Assembly (NCBI RefSeq): GCF_014697585.1
Contig: NZ_JACJSB010000008.1
Location: forward strand, 91,742 to 155,741
Length of the DNA: 64,000 nt
DNA from: Dolichospermum sp. FACHB-1091
Lineage (GTDB): Bacteria; Cyanobacteriota; Cyanobacteriia; Cyanobacteriales; Nostocaceae
Direction: 5' to 3'
Within the stretch, counting starts at the first letter, position 1, and each line of letters opens with the position of its first letter. A program made the position numbers and the translations under genes. Under the pieces are notes generated by a model. It was not told the origin of the DNA. It searched no databases and saw nothing but the letters and a program-made list of their open reading frames with translations. Shown one piece after another: positions 39,254 to 46,635 of this stretch.

Positions 39254-40108
39254 TTAGCTGCTAAGTTCAATTGTCAAAGCTAGTTGATAAAGATAGCGAC
39301 GAGATAAACCTGTATTCTTGGCTATCTCTCGACTAGCTTGAGAACGAGAAATACCTTCTTTGATCATTGATAATAACTCATTTTTTAATTCGGTTTCTGT
39401 GGGTTGAGGTTGATTAGATGGAGTTCCTGCTACTAAAATGGTATATTCCCCTTGGGGTTCTTTTTCTTGATAATTAGCAATTCCTTCTCCAATAGTCCCT
39501 CGCCAAAATTCTTCATATAATTTAGTCAGTTCTCGTGCTATAACTGCATAGCGATCGCTGCCTAAAATCTCTGCCAAATCTGCTAAAGTCTCTCGTAATC
39601 TGTGGGGTGATTCATAAAAAACTAAAGTTCGAGATTCCCCTTGTAAAGATGTTAAATATTCCTTTCTTTTTTGACTTTTAGCCGGCAAAAACCCATCAAA
39701 AATAAATCTATCAGTTGGTAATCCAGCCGCAGATAAAGCCGTAATTACAGCACTTGCACCAGGAATAGGGACAACAGTGATATTATTATCAATACAAGCC
39801 TTAATTAACTCATATCCGGGGTCAGAAATTCCTGGCATTCCCGCATCACTTACTAATGCGATCGCTTTTCCATATTGCAAATACTCTAGTAATTCAGGAA
39901 TGCGACTATTACTATTATGTTCATAATAACTGATTTGGGGAGTTCTCACTTGAAAATGTTGCAATAATTTTCCTGTATGTCTTGTATCTTCTGCTGCAAT
40001 CATATCTACTGCTTGCAAAATTCGCACCGCCCTAAAAGTCATATCTTCTAGGTTGCCAATAGGTGTAGCCACAATATAAAGTGTTCCTGGTTTTGGTTCA
40101 GTTTGCAT
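39254..40108 (-). CDS. rsmI: 16S rRNA (cytidine(1402)-2'-O)-methyltransferase
   Basis: This 284-residue SAM-dependent tetrapyrrole-methylase-fold enzyme 2'-O-methylates C1402 in the decoding centre of 16S rRNA. The family signature is complete: GTLYIVATPIGNLEDMTFRA at the N-terminus, AEDTRHTGKLLQHF, then VSDAGMPGISDPGYELI and VPIPGASAVITALSAAGLPTD. The C-terminal LSRRYLYQLAL is a small helical domain typical of RsmI. It starts at the ATG at 40108. A DUF29 gene on the same strand lies upstream. A HIP1 site is present near 39550. Confidence 0.96.
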   Translation of the reverse strand: MQTEPKPGTLYIVATPIGNLEDMTFRAVRILQAVDMIAAEDTRHTGKLLQHFQVRTPQISYYEHNSNSRIPELLEYLQYGKAIALVSDAGMPGISDPGYELIKACIDNNITVVPIPGASAVITALSAAGLPTDRFIFDGFLPAKSQKRKEYLTSLQGESRTLVFYESPHRLRETLADLAEILGSDRYAVIARELTKLYEEFWRGTIGEGIANYQEKEPQGEYTILVAGTPSNQPQPTETELKNELLSMIKEGISRSQASREIAKNTGLSRRYLYQLALTIELSS

Positions 40109-40271
40109 ATCAATTTCACACTAATTCAAGAGATTAAAAAATTTCTAGGTTGATTAATTTTATTTACCTTACCAAATGATAAAACCTTAATAGAGAATTA
40201 ACCGCAGATAAAAGCAGGTAAACGCAGATCAGGCTGTAATTTGCTAGAGTGGTAAATGGTATAATACATCT

Positions 40272-40715
40272 TTAACTATACATGATATCGTCAGGTAAAA
40301 ATTCAGATGTAAAAATTTCTGTTAAACTATAAGGACAACTTTCAGGAAATGAAGACAGTCCGGTTTCTCGTTCTGCACTAATCATAGCCAGTTGGTAGAT
40401 TTTTTCTAAAGAATCAGCTAAAAAAGATTTAAGACTAGGATTTTCTGCCAAAAGTTTTTCTAAACGTAAACGTTGTTCCTTAATAGTTAATTGCCAACTG
40501 CGAGAACGCAAGTTAGATTGAAACTGCCATTTAAGTAAGTGCATAAGTAGTAATTCTAATCTACTTTCTAATTCTCGTTTTTCCGAACGTCCCATATCTT
40601 CAATTTCTTCAGCAATATTACGAAAATCAATTTGATTAAATTGTCCCTTTCTTAATAGTCGTGCTTGTTCTTGAGTCCAAGCATAAAAATCATGATCATG
40701 ACTAGTTGAATTCAT
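40272..40715 (-). CDS. DUF29 domain protein
   Basis: This 147-residue protein is a clear DUF29 member: DFYAWTQEQARLLRKGQFNQIDFRNIAEEIEDMGRSEKRELESRLELLLMHLLKWQ covers the conserved half, followed by the LRSRSWQLTIKEQRLRLEKLL segment. Shine-Dalgarno AGGAGA precedes the ATG on the minus strand. DUF29 proteins are abundant in cyanobacteria and of unknown role. It is divergently oriented to the PfkB-type kinase gene, from which it is separated by 52 bases. Confidence 0.92.
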   Translation of the reverse strand: MNSTSHDHDFYAWTQEQARLLRKGQFNQIDFRNIAEEIEDMGRSEKRELESRLELLLMHLLKWQFQSNLRSRSWQLTIKEQRLRLEKLLAENPSLKSFLADSLEKIYQLAMISAERETGLSSFPESCPYSLTEIFTSEFLPDDIMYS

Positions 40716-40767
40716 AAATTCTCCTATAATCCACTTATAATTTACTTAATAGTTCAGAAATTGACCA

Positions 40768-41652
40768 ATGATCAAATCTGCCTTATTTGTCGGTTTAATT
40801 ACCTTAGATTTCATTTATCTCGCGGACTCTCCTCCCCAAAATAATCAAAAGTTAGTCGCTACTGATTATACTGTAGCAGCCGGAGGACCTGCAACAAACG
40901 CCGCTGTCACTTTCAGTCATTTAGGCAACCAAGCTACAGTATTAGGTGTATTGGGTTCTCACGAGATCACACAGCTAATTTCTAAGGATTTAGAAAATTG
41001 CCAAGTTGCCATTATTGACTTAGAACCTCACAAGAATACACCACCACCAGTATCTTCTATTATTGTCACCCAAGGTACAGGTGAAAGAGCGGTAATTTCT
41101 ATTAATGCCATGAAAACTCAGGCAAATATTAACTCTATCCCGGCAAATATTTTAGAAAATTTAGAAAATATTGATATTGTTTTAATTGACGGACATCAAA
41201 TGGCCATTAGTAAAATTATCGCCCAAAGTGCTAAAATCCAGAATATTCCCATTGTCATTGATGGTGGTAGTTGGAAACCAGGATTTGCAGAAATATTACC
41301 CTTTGTAGATTATGCTATTTGTTCTGCTAATTTTTATCCTCCTCACTGCCAAAATCAACAAGATGTTTTTAACTATTTACAAAAATTTAACATTCCTCAT
41401 ATTGCCATTACTCAAGGAGAAAACCCCATACAATACCTAACTAATAGTGTCCGTGATTCAGTCAATGTACCAAAAATTCAGCCAGTAGATACACTAGGGG
41501 CAGGAGATATTTTTCATGGTGCTTTCTGTCACTACATCCTAGAAAATAGTTTTGTCCAAGCATTAGAACTAGCTGCTAACACTGCTGCTAAAGCTTGTCA
41601 ATATTTTGGTACAAGGAATTGGCTAAATGCCATTGGTCACAAGTTAAGATAG
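40768..41652 (+). CDS. PfkB-family carbohydrate kinase
   Basis: This is a 294-residue ribokinase-like sugar kinase. N-terminal VGLITLDFIYLADSPP and AAGGPATNAAVTFSHLG form the substrate lid. The C-terminal VDTLGAGDIFHGAF carries the GAGD anion hole with the catalytic Asp near residue 249. The substrate is unknown; ribokinase, fructokinase and nucleoside kinases share these motifs. It is divergent from DUF29. Its 3' end overlaps the decayed antitoxin gene, which is convergent, by about nine bases (41644-41652). Confidence 0.88.
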   Translation: MIKSALFVGLITLDFIYLADSPPQNNQKLVATDYTVAAGGPATNAAVTFSHLGNQATVLGVLGSHEITQLISKDLENCQVAIIDLEPHKNTPPPVSSIIVTQGTGERAVISINAMKTQANINSIPANILENLENIDIVLIDGHQMAISKIIAQSAKIQNIPIVIDGGSWKPGFAEILPFVDYAICSANFYPPHCQNQQDVFNYLQKFNIPHIAITQGENPIQYLTNSVRDSVNVPKIQPVDTLGAGDIFHGAFCHYILENSFVQALELAANTAAKACQYFGTRNWLNAIGHKLR

Positions 41653-41795
41653 AAGCAATTCTGTTAAAGAAAATATGCCTAAAAAATTACAAACTTGCTG
41701 CTCTAATTCATCTAAAGAATTGGTTTTAGGAATCCAATTATTTTTAATCAGTTATGAGATGGGAGCAAGGGTATATAAACGTCTTTTACGGGCTA
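41644..41795 (-). pseudogene. Severed C-terminal part of the HigA-like antitoxin
   Basis: On the minus strand this segment reads ARKRRLYTLAPIS, an in-frame TAA, then LIKNNWIPKTNSLDELEQQV and CNFLGIFSLTELLLS before a stop at 41644-41646. This is the C-terminal region expected for longer XRE/HigA-type proteins (APIxELIKxxWI pattern). It has been separated from the rest of the gene by the MITE at 41798-41934 and additionally carries a stop, probably from a Glu codon. Confidence 0.72.
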
Positions 41796-41797
41796 TA

Positions 41798-41934
41798 CAG
41801 CACTTCCCGGTGTTATGAGGTACATATCTAGCGGGCAAGACTTGTACTGAGCTTGCCGTTCGCGTAGCGTGGCGTTAGCCATAGTAAAGAATTTCATCAT
41901 TCAACTTTGTACCTCATAAGAGCAGAAACCGCTA
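41798..41934. mobile_element. MITE, TA-flanked family, inserted in the antitoxin gene
   Basis: This 137-base element is flanked by TA at 41796-41797 and 41935-41936. The left end CAGCACTTCCCGGTG and right end CAGAAACCGCTA have inverted sub-terminal TTATGAGGTACA / TGTACCTCATAA. It contains a GC-rich dispersed repeat (41851-41884). It interrupts the higA-like frame after the codons for EPDIA. Removing it with one TA rejoins the antitoxin frame exactly. Confidence 0.78.
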
Positions 41935-42208
41935 TATCTGGCTCTGTTTTTTGTTTACTTGCTAAATGCAAGCGATATTTGGCTTCTAAGTTTGTCCAAA
42001 ATTCTGGTGATGTCCCAAAGGCTTGGGAAAGTTCTAGGGCTGTTTCTGGAGTAATTTGCTTGTTACCACGAATAATTTCGTTGATGGTTTGCACTGGCCG
42101 ACCCATGATTTCCGCTAGGTCTTTCTGTGTCCACCCCCGCGCTTCTAGTTCTCGACTTAAAATTCTGCCTGGGGTTGGTACTCTTGCTGGTGCTAGTTTT
42201 TGGTTCAT
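41897..42208 (-). CDS. higA: HigA-like antitoxin, C-terminally truncated by a MITE
   Basis: The surviving frame encodes 103 residues: an XRE-type helix-turn-helix antitoxin of the HigA family (PTPGRILSRELEARGWTQKD, LAEIMGRPVQTINEIIRGNK, ALELSQAFGTSPEFWTNLEA). The last ten residues, VSALMRYKVE, are translated from the inserted MITE and are not native. Beyond the MITE the original frame continues on the minus strand from about 41795 to the TAA at 41644 (ARKRRLYTLAPIS, stop, LIKNNWIPKTNSLDELEQQV), so the full gene also carries a nonsense codon. The DNA-binding domain is intact and may still be made. The broken toxin gene lies 26 bases upstream, the usual toxin-first order. Confidence 0.82.
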   Translation of the reverse strand: MNQKLAPARVPTPGRILSRELEARGWTQKDLAEIMGRPVQTINEIIRGNKQITPETALELSQAFGTSPEFWTNLEAKYRLHLASKQKTEPDIAVSALMRYKVE

Positions 42209-42234
42209 ATTTCTGTTTCCCCTGCTGCGTGGTG

Positions 42235-42645
42235 TTAGTGGTAGTCTTCGATATCAATAATTGTCAGGTAGTTTCCTTGTTCATCTTCAGCCAAGGTGAC
42301 AATTAAACGTCACTGGGCATTTACAGCAATTTTCGGGTAAATGAACCACATTTTATATCTCACGCAAAGGCGCAAAGACGCAAAGGAACAAAGGAATAGA
42401 AAAATTAGCGTGTGGTACAAATACATGAAAACTGCTGTAAACGCAGAGAACGTTGTCCCTCCTTGCCACGTTTTTCTTGTAGTTTTTCAAATCTCAATCC
42501 TTTTTGGGCATACAAGTCTCGTTCGTCTACAGCAGCGTCAATAATTGCCATGACTTCAAAGAAGTCGTCAACCACTTCTGGGTATTTGTGAGCATTTGAG
42601 TAGCACGCTGAATTAAAAACCTTATTTGTGTATTTTTGCTGTTTA
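42235..42645 (-). pseudogene. HigB/RelE-like toxin gene broken by a MITE and a nonsense codon
   Basis: The upstream part (about 42440-42600, minus strand) encodes NAHKYPEVVDDFFEVMAIID and AAVDERDLYAQKGLRFEKL followed by GQRSLRL. The downstream part (42235-42323) encodes NAQ, TGA, RLIVTLAEDEQGNYLTIIDI and EDYH. These are the two halves of one RelE/HigB-type ribonuclease toxin; relatives read NxQWRL at the junction, so the TGA at 42310-42312 replaces a Trp codon. A 114-base MITE sits between the halves. The extreme N-terminus lacks a clear start codon. The toxin cannot be active. The antitoxin gene follows 26 bases later. Confidence 0.78.
42324..42437. mobile_element. MITE, TA-flanked family, inserted in the toxin gene
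   Basis: This is a 114-base element flanked by TA (42322-42323, 42438-42439). The left end CAGCAATTTTC matches the right end GAAAACTGCTG, and the inverted similarity extends about 30 bases. Its centre contains the dispersed cyanobacterial repeat CTCACGCAAAGGCGCAAAG. Deleting it with one TA restores the codons CTG CGT TTA AAT GCC CAG of the toxin. Confidence 0.8.
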
Positions 42646-42676
42646 ATTGTGTAATCACACCCAAATTTATCTACAA

Positions 42677-43531
42677 ATGAAAGATCTATCAGAAATATTA
42701 ACAATTACCCGACAAGTGGGCTGGGGTGCTGCCAGCTTACTTAGTAGTTATTATCATGGTACTGGTGAAAAAGCCAATTTAGATGTCAAGTATAAGGACA
42801 ATGAACCCGTTACAGTTGCAGACCTGGCTGTAAGTGAATATATCTTGTCACAATTACAAGCCGCTTTAGGTCATGAGGACTTTGGTTATATCAGCGAAGA
42901 AACTTATAAATCACAACAGGGAAAAAATCCCTCTGAGTGGGTATGGATTATTGACCCTTTAGATGGGACAAAGGACTTTATTAACAAAACTGGAGAATAT
43001 GCAATTCATATTGCCCTAGTCCAAGGAACACAGACAATGTTAGCTGTGGTAGCAGTTCCAGAAACACAAAAGTTGTATTATGCCACTAGAGGCGGTGGAA
43101 CTTTTATCGAAACTGCCAGCGGTTCTGTACCCGTGCGGCTGGACGCAACCAAAAATATTCAAGATCTAATTTTAGTTGTTAGTCGTTCCCATCGCAACAA
43201 TAGGTTAGAATATCTGTTACAGCATCTACCCTATCAACATCAAAAGCCAATTGGTAGCGTCGGTTGCAAAATTGCAGCAATAGTTGAACAGCAAGCAGAT
43301 GTTTACATTTCCCTTTCCGGTAAGTCCGCACCTAAAGACTGGGATATGGCAGCCCCCGAACTCATTCTCACGGAAGCAGGTGGCAAGTTTACCCATTTTG
43401 ACTGCACGCCATTAAAATATAATACCGGCGACATTCATCAATGGGGAGAGTTACTGGCGAGTAATTATCAAAATCATGAGGTACTGTGTCAAGAAGCACA
43501 AAACATTCTCGCACGGTTTACTTCCACCTAA
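42677..43531 (+). CDS. cysQ: CysQ-like 3'(2'),5'-bisphosphate nucleotidase / inositol monophosphatase family
   Basis: From the ATG at 42677 the protein has 284 residues; an upstream TTG at 42647 would only add an unlikely decapeptide. It has the lithium-sensitive phosphatase motifs: NEPVTVADLAVSE, the metal-binding WIIDPLDGTKDFI near residue 90, and DWDMAAPELILTEAGG near residue 225. The enzyme probably dephosphorylates 3'-phosphoadenosine-5'-phosphate to AMP during sulfate assimilation. Other family members act on inositol or fructose phosphates, so the substrate remains an inference. A clean hairpin terminator follows at 43533-43565. Confidence 0.87.
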   Translation: MKDLSEILTITRQVGWGAASLLSSYYHGTGEKANLDVKYKDNEPVTVADLAVSEYILSQLQAALGHEDFGYISEETYKSQQGKNPSEWVWIIDPLDGTKDFINKTGEYAIHIALVQGTQTMLAVVAVPETQKLYYATRGGGTFIETASGSVPVRLDATKNIQDLILVVSRSHRNNRLEYLLQHLPYQHQKPIGSVGCKIAAIVEQQADVYISLSGKSAPKDWDMAAPELILTEAGGKFTHFDCTPLKYNTGDIHQWGELLASNYQNHEVLCQEAQNILARFTST

Positions 43532-43532
43532 T

Positions 43533-43565
43533 GCATTGTTGATTAACAATGCTAGAATTTTTCTT
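43533..43565 (+). terminator. Terminator after the cysQ-like gene
   Basis: GCATTGTT (43533-43540) and AACAATGC (43545-43552) pair perfectly around GATT. The tail TAGAATTTTTCTT follows. It begins two bases after the stop codon. Confidence 0.65.
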
Positions 43566-43670
43566 GGGAAATTTTGCTCATTATGGGTTAATATTCTCAT
43601 GTAGTGCTATACTTGGGGAAATAAGGATTATTTTCGGTTGAGTAAGTCGGTTTAAGATTTTTTTAAATAC

Positions 43671-43713
43671 GTCTCTCCGAATCTAACTCTCTACACTCTC
43701 TGATTTGGGAGAC
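43671..43713 (+). promoter_or_regulatory. Leader hairpin covering the ribosome binding site of rbp
   Basis: GTCTC-T-CC-G-AATC (43671-43683) can pair with GATT-T-GG-GAGAC (43702-43713), giving about 11 base pairs with a bulge and a 1x1 loop. The 3' strand contains the only Shine-Dalgarno (GGGAGA at 43707-43712), nine bases before the ATG of rbp at 43722. A structure of this kind could make translation depend on temperature or a helper protein. Confidence 0.5.
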
Positions 43714-43721
43714 TCTATTCT

Positions 43722-44093
43722 ATGACGATTTACGTTGGTAATTTGTCCTATCAGGTGACAGAGGATGACCTGAAACGGGCTTTTGCGGAGTACGGAACAG
43801 TTGGTCGTGTACAGCTACCTACAGACCGGGAAACTGGTCGTCCACGGGGTTTCGCCTTTGTGGACATGGAAAAAGAAACAGAAGAAGCTGCAGCCATTGA
43901 AGCACTTGACGGTGCTGAATGGATGGGTCGTGATTTAAAAGTCAACAAAGCTAAACCAAGGGAAGAAAGGAATCCTTCTCGTGGCGGTGGCGGCGGAGGT
44001 TGGGGTGGTAATCGCGGTGGCGGTGGAGATCGTGATCGCAGCGGTGGCGGTGGAGATCGTGATCGCAGCGGTGGTGGTGGTCGTCGCTATTAA
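43722..44093 (+). CDS. rbp: RNA-binding protein, RRM with glycine-rich tail
   Basis: This is a 123-residue cyanobacterial Rbp. Residues 1-80 are one RNA recognition motif with RNP2 (IYVGNL) and RNP1 (RGFAFVDM). Residues 85-123 are a glycine/arginine-rich tail with [19 protein letters not shown] and a repeated DRDRSGGGG. Proteins of this type (RbpA) accumulate at low temperature and bind single-stranded RNA, and in Anabaena such a gene is followed by rpsU, as here. The long leader has a hairpin that covers the Shine-Dalgarno. The gene is separated from rpsU by about 240 bases. Confidence 0.95.
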   Translation: MTIYVGNLSYQVTEDDLKRAFAEYGTVGRVQLPTDRETGRPRGFAFVDMEKETEEAAAIEALDGAEWMGRDLKVNKAKPREERNPSRGGGGGGWGGNRGGGGDRDRSGGGGDRDRSGGGGRRY

Positions 44094-44331
44094 GTCTGTT
44101 TAAAAAAATTAACATCTAGAGTATCCAGCAGATACAGCCCCAGGCTAGATGCTGCTGGAATGTTTTATTTTAGTTTGATTAATTAAAGAACCGTGGGACA
44201 CACGGTCTTAAGGCTCAGTTAATGTCTTCAAAGAAGAGTCGCTGAGAAACCCACATTCATCATAAAGAGAGGATGTGGAGTATGTCACATCTAGCTATCA
44301 AGCATTTAATTTAGAATTAGGAGGAAAAGGA

Positions 44332-44529
44332 ATGACACAAGTGGTCTTGGGCGAAAATGAAGGTATTGAGTCAGCATTGCGAAGATTTAAGCGAGAAGTT
44401 TCCAAGGCGGGAATTTTCCAAGATATGCGGAAAAAGCGTCACTTTGAAACACCTTTAGAAAAAGAAAAGCGTAAAGCTATAGCTAGACACAAGCAACGTC
44501 GTCAACAACGTTCTCGCTTCAAACGGTAA
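44332..44529 (+). CDS. rpsU: 30S ribosomal protein S21
   Basis: This 65-residue basic protein starts [20 protein letters not shown] and ends [14 protein letters not shown]. The start at 44332 is preceded by GGAGGAAAAGG; an upstream GTG at 44275 would add 19 residues without support and is rejected. S21 helps initiation by positioning mRNA on the 30S subunit. The rbp-rpsU order is characteristic of cyanobacteria. A terminator follows at 44534-44574. A small hairpin (ACCGTG / CACGGT) lies in the rbp-rpsU gap near 44192-44208. Confidence 0.97.
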   Translation: MTQVVLGENEGIESALRRFKREVSKAGIFQDMRKKRHFETPLEKEKRKAIARHKQRRQQRSRFKR

Positions 44530-44533
44530 ATTT

Positions 44534-44574
44534 TTAGGGGCTGCTTTATATTGCCCCTAAGTTGTTTTGTTTTG
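44534..44574 (+). terminator. Terminator after rpsU
   Basis: TTAGGGGC (44534-44541) pairs with GCCCCTAA (44553-44560) around an 11-base loop. The T-rich tail GTTGTTTTGTTTTG follows. It begins five bases after the rpsU stop codon. Confidence 0.85.
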
Positions 44575-44588
44575 TCTGGAATTAACTG

Positions 44589-45476
44589 CTAGATTTCCGC
44601 TAATGCTCTTTCAATTAAGCGGCGGGCTAAGGTTTGAGTTCCTGTATGTTCATAGTAATTTGTAGCCACATCTAAAAACGCTGCTACATAGTCCAATTTA
44701 TCATCAGCAAAGTCTATAAAACCTTTGCAATGTCCTAAGACACTTTGGGCTGTTAAAGCATTAGCGGTAACAATACCATTCATCCAACCCTTAACCGAGT
44801 CTACACTATTACCAATAAAGTCTATTTTCCCACCAATACCATTACCAGGAATTTTATCTTTGATGGTGCTAAAAGTTGAATTTTGTTGTAACTCTTGGGG
44901 GTTTATTTGACTGAGCATTGATAATGATTTATTAATAAAATCAGGTCCTAAGGGTATTAAACCATCTACACAAATTAACGCCACCATGCGAATCAGGGAC
45001 TCTCCAGCATACTCACCCAAAGAAGCAACAAAATCGCCAATACTATCTCCAGGAATACCATTAATTTGACAAAAAGCCACTAATTCAGCAACTATTTTCA
45101 AAGTGAGATCAATAGTTTGGGCTTTGTCTGCTTTGGGAGTCACGGCGTTTAAAAAACCGAGAAAAGGAATTTTTTCCCCAACTTTATTAGCTAAAGCGGC
45201 TGCACCTAAAACCTTATCTGTACCGTCAACAGTTTGATACAGCCAGAGCGCGGTTTGATATCCTTGGGATTTGTCGTTAAATAGATAAATTGCTCTTTCA
45301 CCAATTTGTTGAATTAAATCCTCGTCTGTTTCACCGGTAACAGTTTTAATGGTATTGACAAAACCAACCGTATTGTGCCATTCACCGGGAGCAACAAAAT
45401 CCAAAGCATTTAATAGGGAAACTGTCAAATTATTGGTAGGAAGTTCATCAACTAATTGGTAAATTGGTTTATTCAC
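44589..45476 (-). CDS. Conserved cyanobacterial protein of unknown function
   Basis: I do not recognise a family for this protein. I choose the GTG at 45476 (295 residues) because AAGGAG lies six bases before it. A TTG at 45542 would add 22 residues with no ribosome site. The sequence is largely helical with no signal peptide or clear membrane segment, though stretches such as LNALDFVAPGEWHNTVGFVN and SVLGHCKGFIDFADDKLDYV suggest a compact globular protein. It ends ARRLIERALAEI. It is convergent with rpsU, 59 bases away, and a lipoprotein gene lies upstream on the same strand. No catalytic motif was recognised. Confidence 0.7.
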   Translation of the reverse strand: MNKPIYQLVDELPTNNLTVSLLNALDFVAPGEWHNTVGFVNTIKTVTGETDEDLIQQIGERAIYLFNDKSQGYQTALWLYQTVDGTDKVLGAAALANKVGEKIPFLGFLNAVTPKADKAQTIDLTLKIVAELVAFCQINGIPGDSIGDFVASLGEYAGESLIRMVALICVDGLIPLGPDFINKSLSMLSQINPQELQQNSTFSTIKDKIPGNGIGGKIDFIGNSVDSVKGWMNGIVTANALTAQSVLGHCKGFIDFADDKLDYVAAFLDVATNYYEHTGTQTLARRLIERALAEI

Positions 45477-45610
45477 AAAAATCTCCTTATTTTGTATTTG
45501 TGGTTTTGTATTCACGTCAATTGCTGGTTGGGAAATGGTCAAAAATTTTTTTAATTACCAATTACCAATCACTAGCCTAAACTAGATCACCGGGAACATT
45601 AGTTAACTAC

Positions 45611-46120
45611 CTATTTCAAATTAGCTAAACCATCAAGATTAAACTTCTCTATCCATATTGCGCGATCATTAGCTGTGAATAATGGATCTTTAGAAATAAC
45701 CTTTACTTGGTACTTATTCACCAAAACCGAAGTTTGAGTTTTTCCTAGTTGTACGGAGGGATAACCGCCTATTTTCTCAGTGCTGTTAGCAAATTTTGCT
45801 GCTGCTCCTGGTATACTGCTAGTATCAGAAATAGCCAATTGAGCAACTACTTTACCATCTTTTTTCAGGTTGGCCTCAGAAAAGCCTTTTTTTTCCTGAG
45901 TATAAACTCGATTATAACCATCACCACTACTAGGGAAGAATTGATTTAATTTACTACCCTGAGTCGCATCTTTAACTACAGCCTGTCCGCTTTTTTGTCG
46001 GGTACTTTCCTGTTGTACCTGATCAAAACGACTAGGCTCTTTTGGGGAACAAGCCGTAGTCAGCAAGACAAATGATAATAATACAGCAGCTAAAACTCTC
46101 CGTCCAAGATTTGTAAACAT
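45611..46120 (-). CDS. Putative lipoprotein
   Basis: This 169-residue protein has a lipoprotein signal peptide. Two arginines lead into a hydrophobic core (VLAAVLLSFVLLTTAC), with the lipobox LTTAC placing the lipidated Cys at residue 24. The mature part is polar, with GDGYNRVYTQEKKGFSEANL and KDGKVVAQLAISDTSSIPGA resembling small extracytoplasmic proteins. AAGGAG precedes the ATG. No domain was recognised. It is likely anchored in the periplasmic or outer face of a membrane. The gene order beside the unknown protein at 44589 suggests a possible operon, with a 134-base gap. Confidence 0.75.
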   Translation of the reverse strand: MFTNLGRRVLAAVLLSFVLLTTACSPKEPSRFDQVQQESTRQKSGQAVVKDATQGSKLNQFFPSSGDGYNRVYTQEKKGFSEANLKKDGKVVAQLAISDTSSIPGAAAKFANSTEKIGGYPSVQLGKTQTSVLVNKYQVKVISKDPLFTANDRAIWIEKFNLDGLANLK

Positions 46121-46335
46121 TTTGGCTTCTCCTTATTTTTAGCTGAGATGATGAATGCACAAGCCTAACAATGGCGATTATAAAGATATACCTACGGTAC
46201 TCTAGGCGGACGCTACTACACAGAGAAAACCTGCGTGGGCAGGTTAAAAATCAGGGATAAAAGAGAGGGTAGAATTGGCGATTAATGGTAATTTTACTTA
46301 ATTACCACCAATCACCCATCATTAGTCTAAAATAA

Positions 46336-46635
46336 TCAAGCACTACCCGTGAAGGCAACTTCCGGAAATTTTAACTGCGCTTCTGCCATTGGGCGTTTTC
46401 TGCCTTCTTCTTGCCAGTAGTTAATTACCTCTGTGGCTTTGTTAAGCAACTCCACGCGGTCAACATCTGTAATCCAATGCTTGGATTCTAGCTCTTTTTT
46501 TAGCTCTTCCCAGGCATCATTTCTAGGCCAGAAAAAGTATTTGGTTAAGGGACTAGAACCTTTACCAACCACTTGGTCAACTGCGAGGGCGACGTTTTCG
46601 TCCAACCAGAGAATTTTTAAAATGAACTTGGTCAA
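46336..46635 (-). CDS. ycf65: 30S ribosomal protein PSRP-3 (Ycf65)
   Basis: This 99-residue protein begins [20 protein letters not shown] and contains [20 protein letters not shown] and [20 protein letters not shown], the signature of plastid-specific ribosomal protein 3, which is shared by cyanobacteria and plastids. It binds the 30S subunit. The start codon is TTG at 46635, and this is the only start consistent with the family N-terminus. GGAGG lies five bases upstream, which strongly supports it. The gene stands alone. Confidence 0.93.
   Translation of the reverse strand: MTKFILKILWLDENVALAVDQVVGKGSSPLTKYFFWPRNDAWEELKKELESKHWITDVDRVELLNKATEVINYWQEEGRKRPMAEAQLKFPEVAFTGSA

Noticed and set aside
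42341..42544. Plus-strand frame across the toxin region
   Set aside because: It runs through the MITE and antisense to the RelE/HigB-like toxin remnant. The minus-strand reading matches a known family and the plus-strand reading does not.
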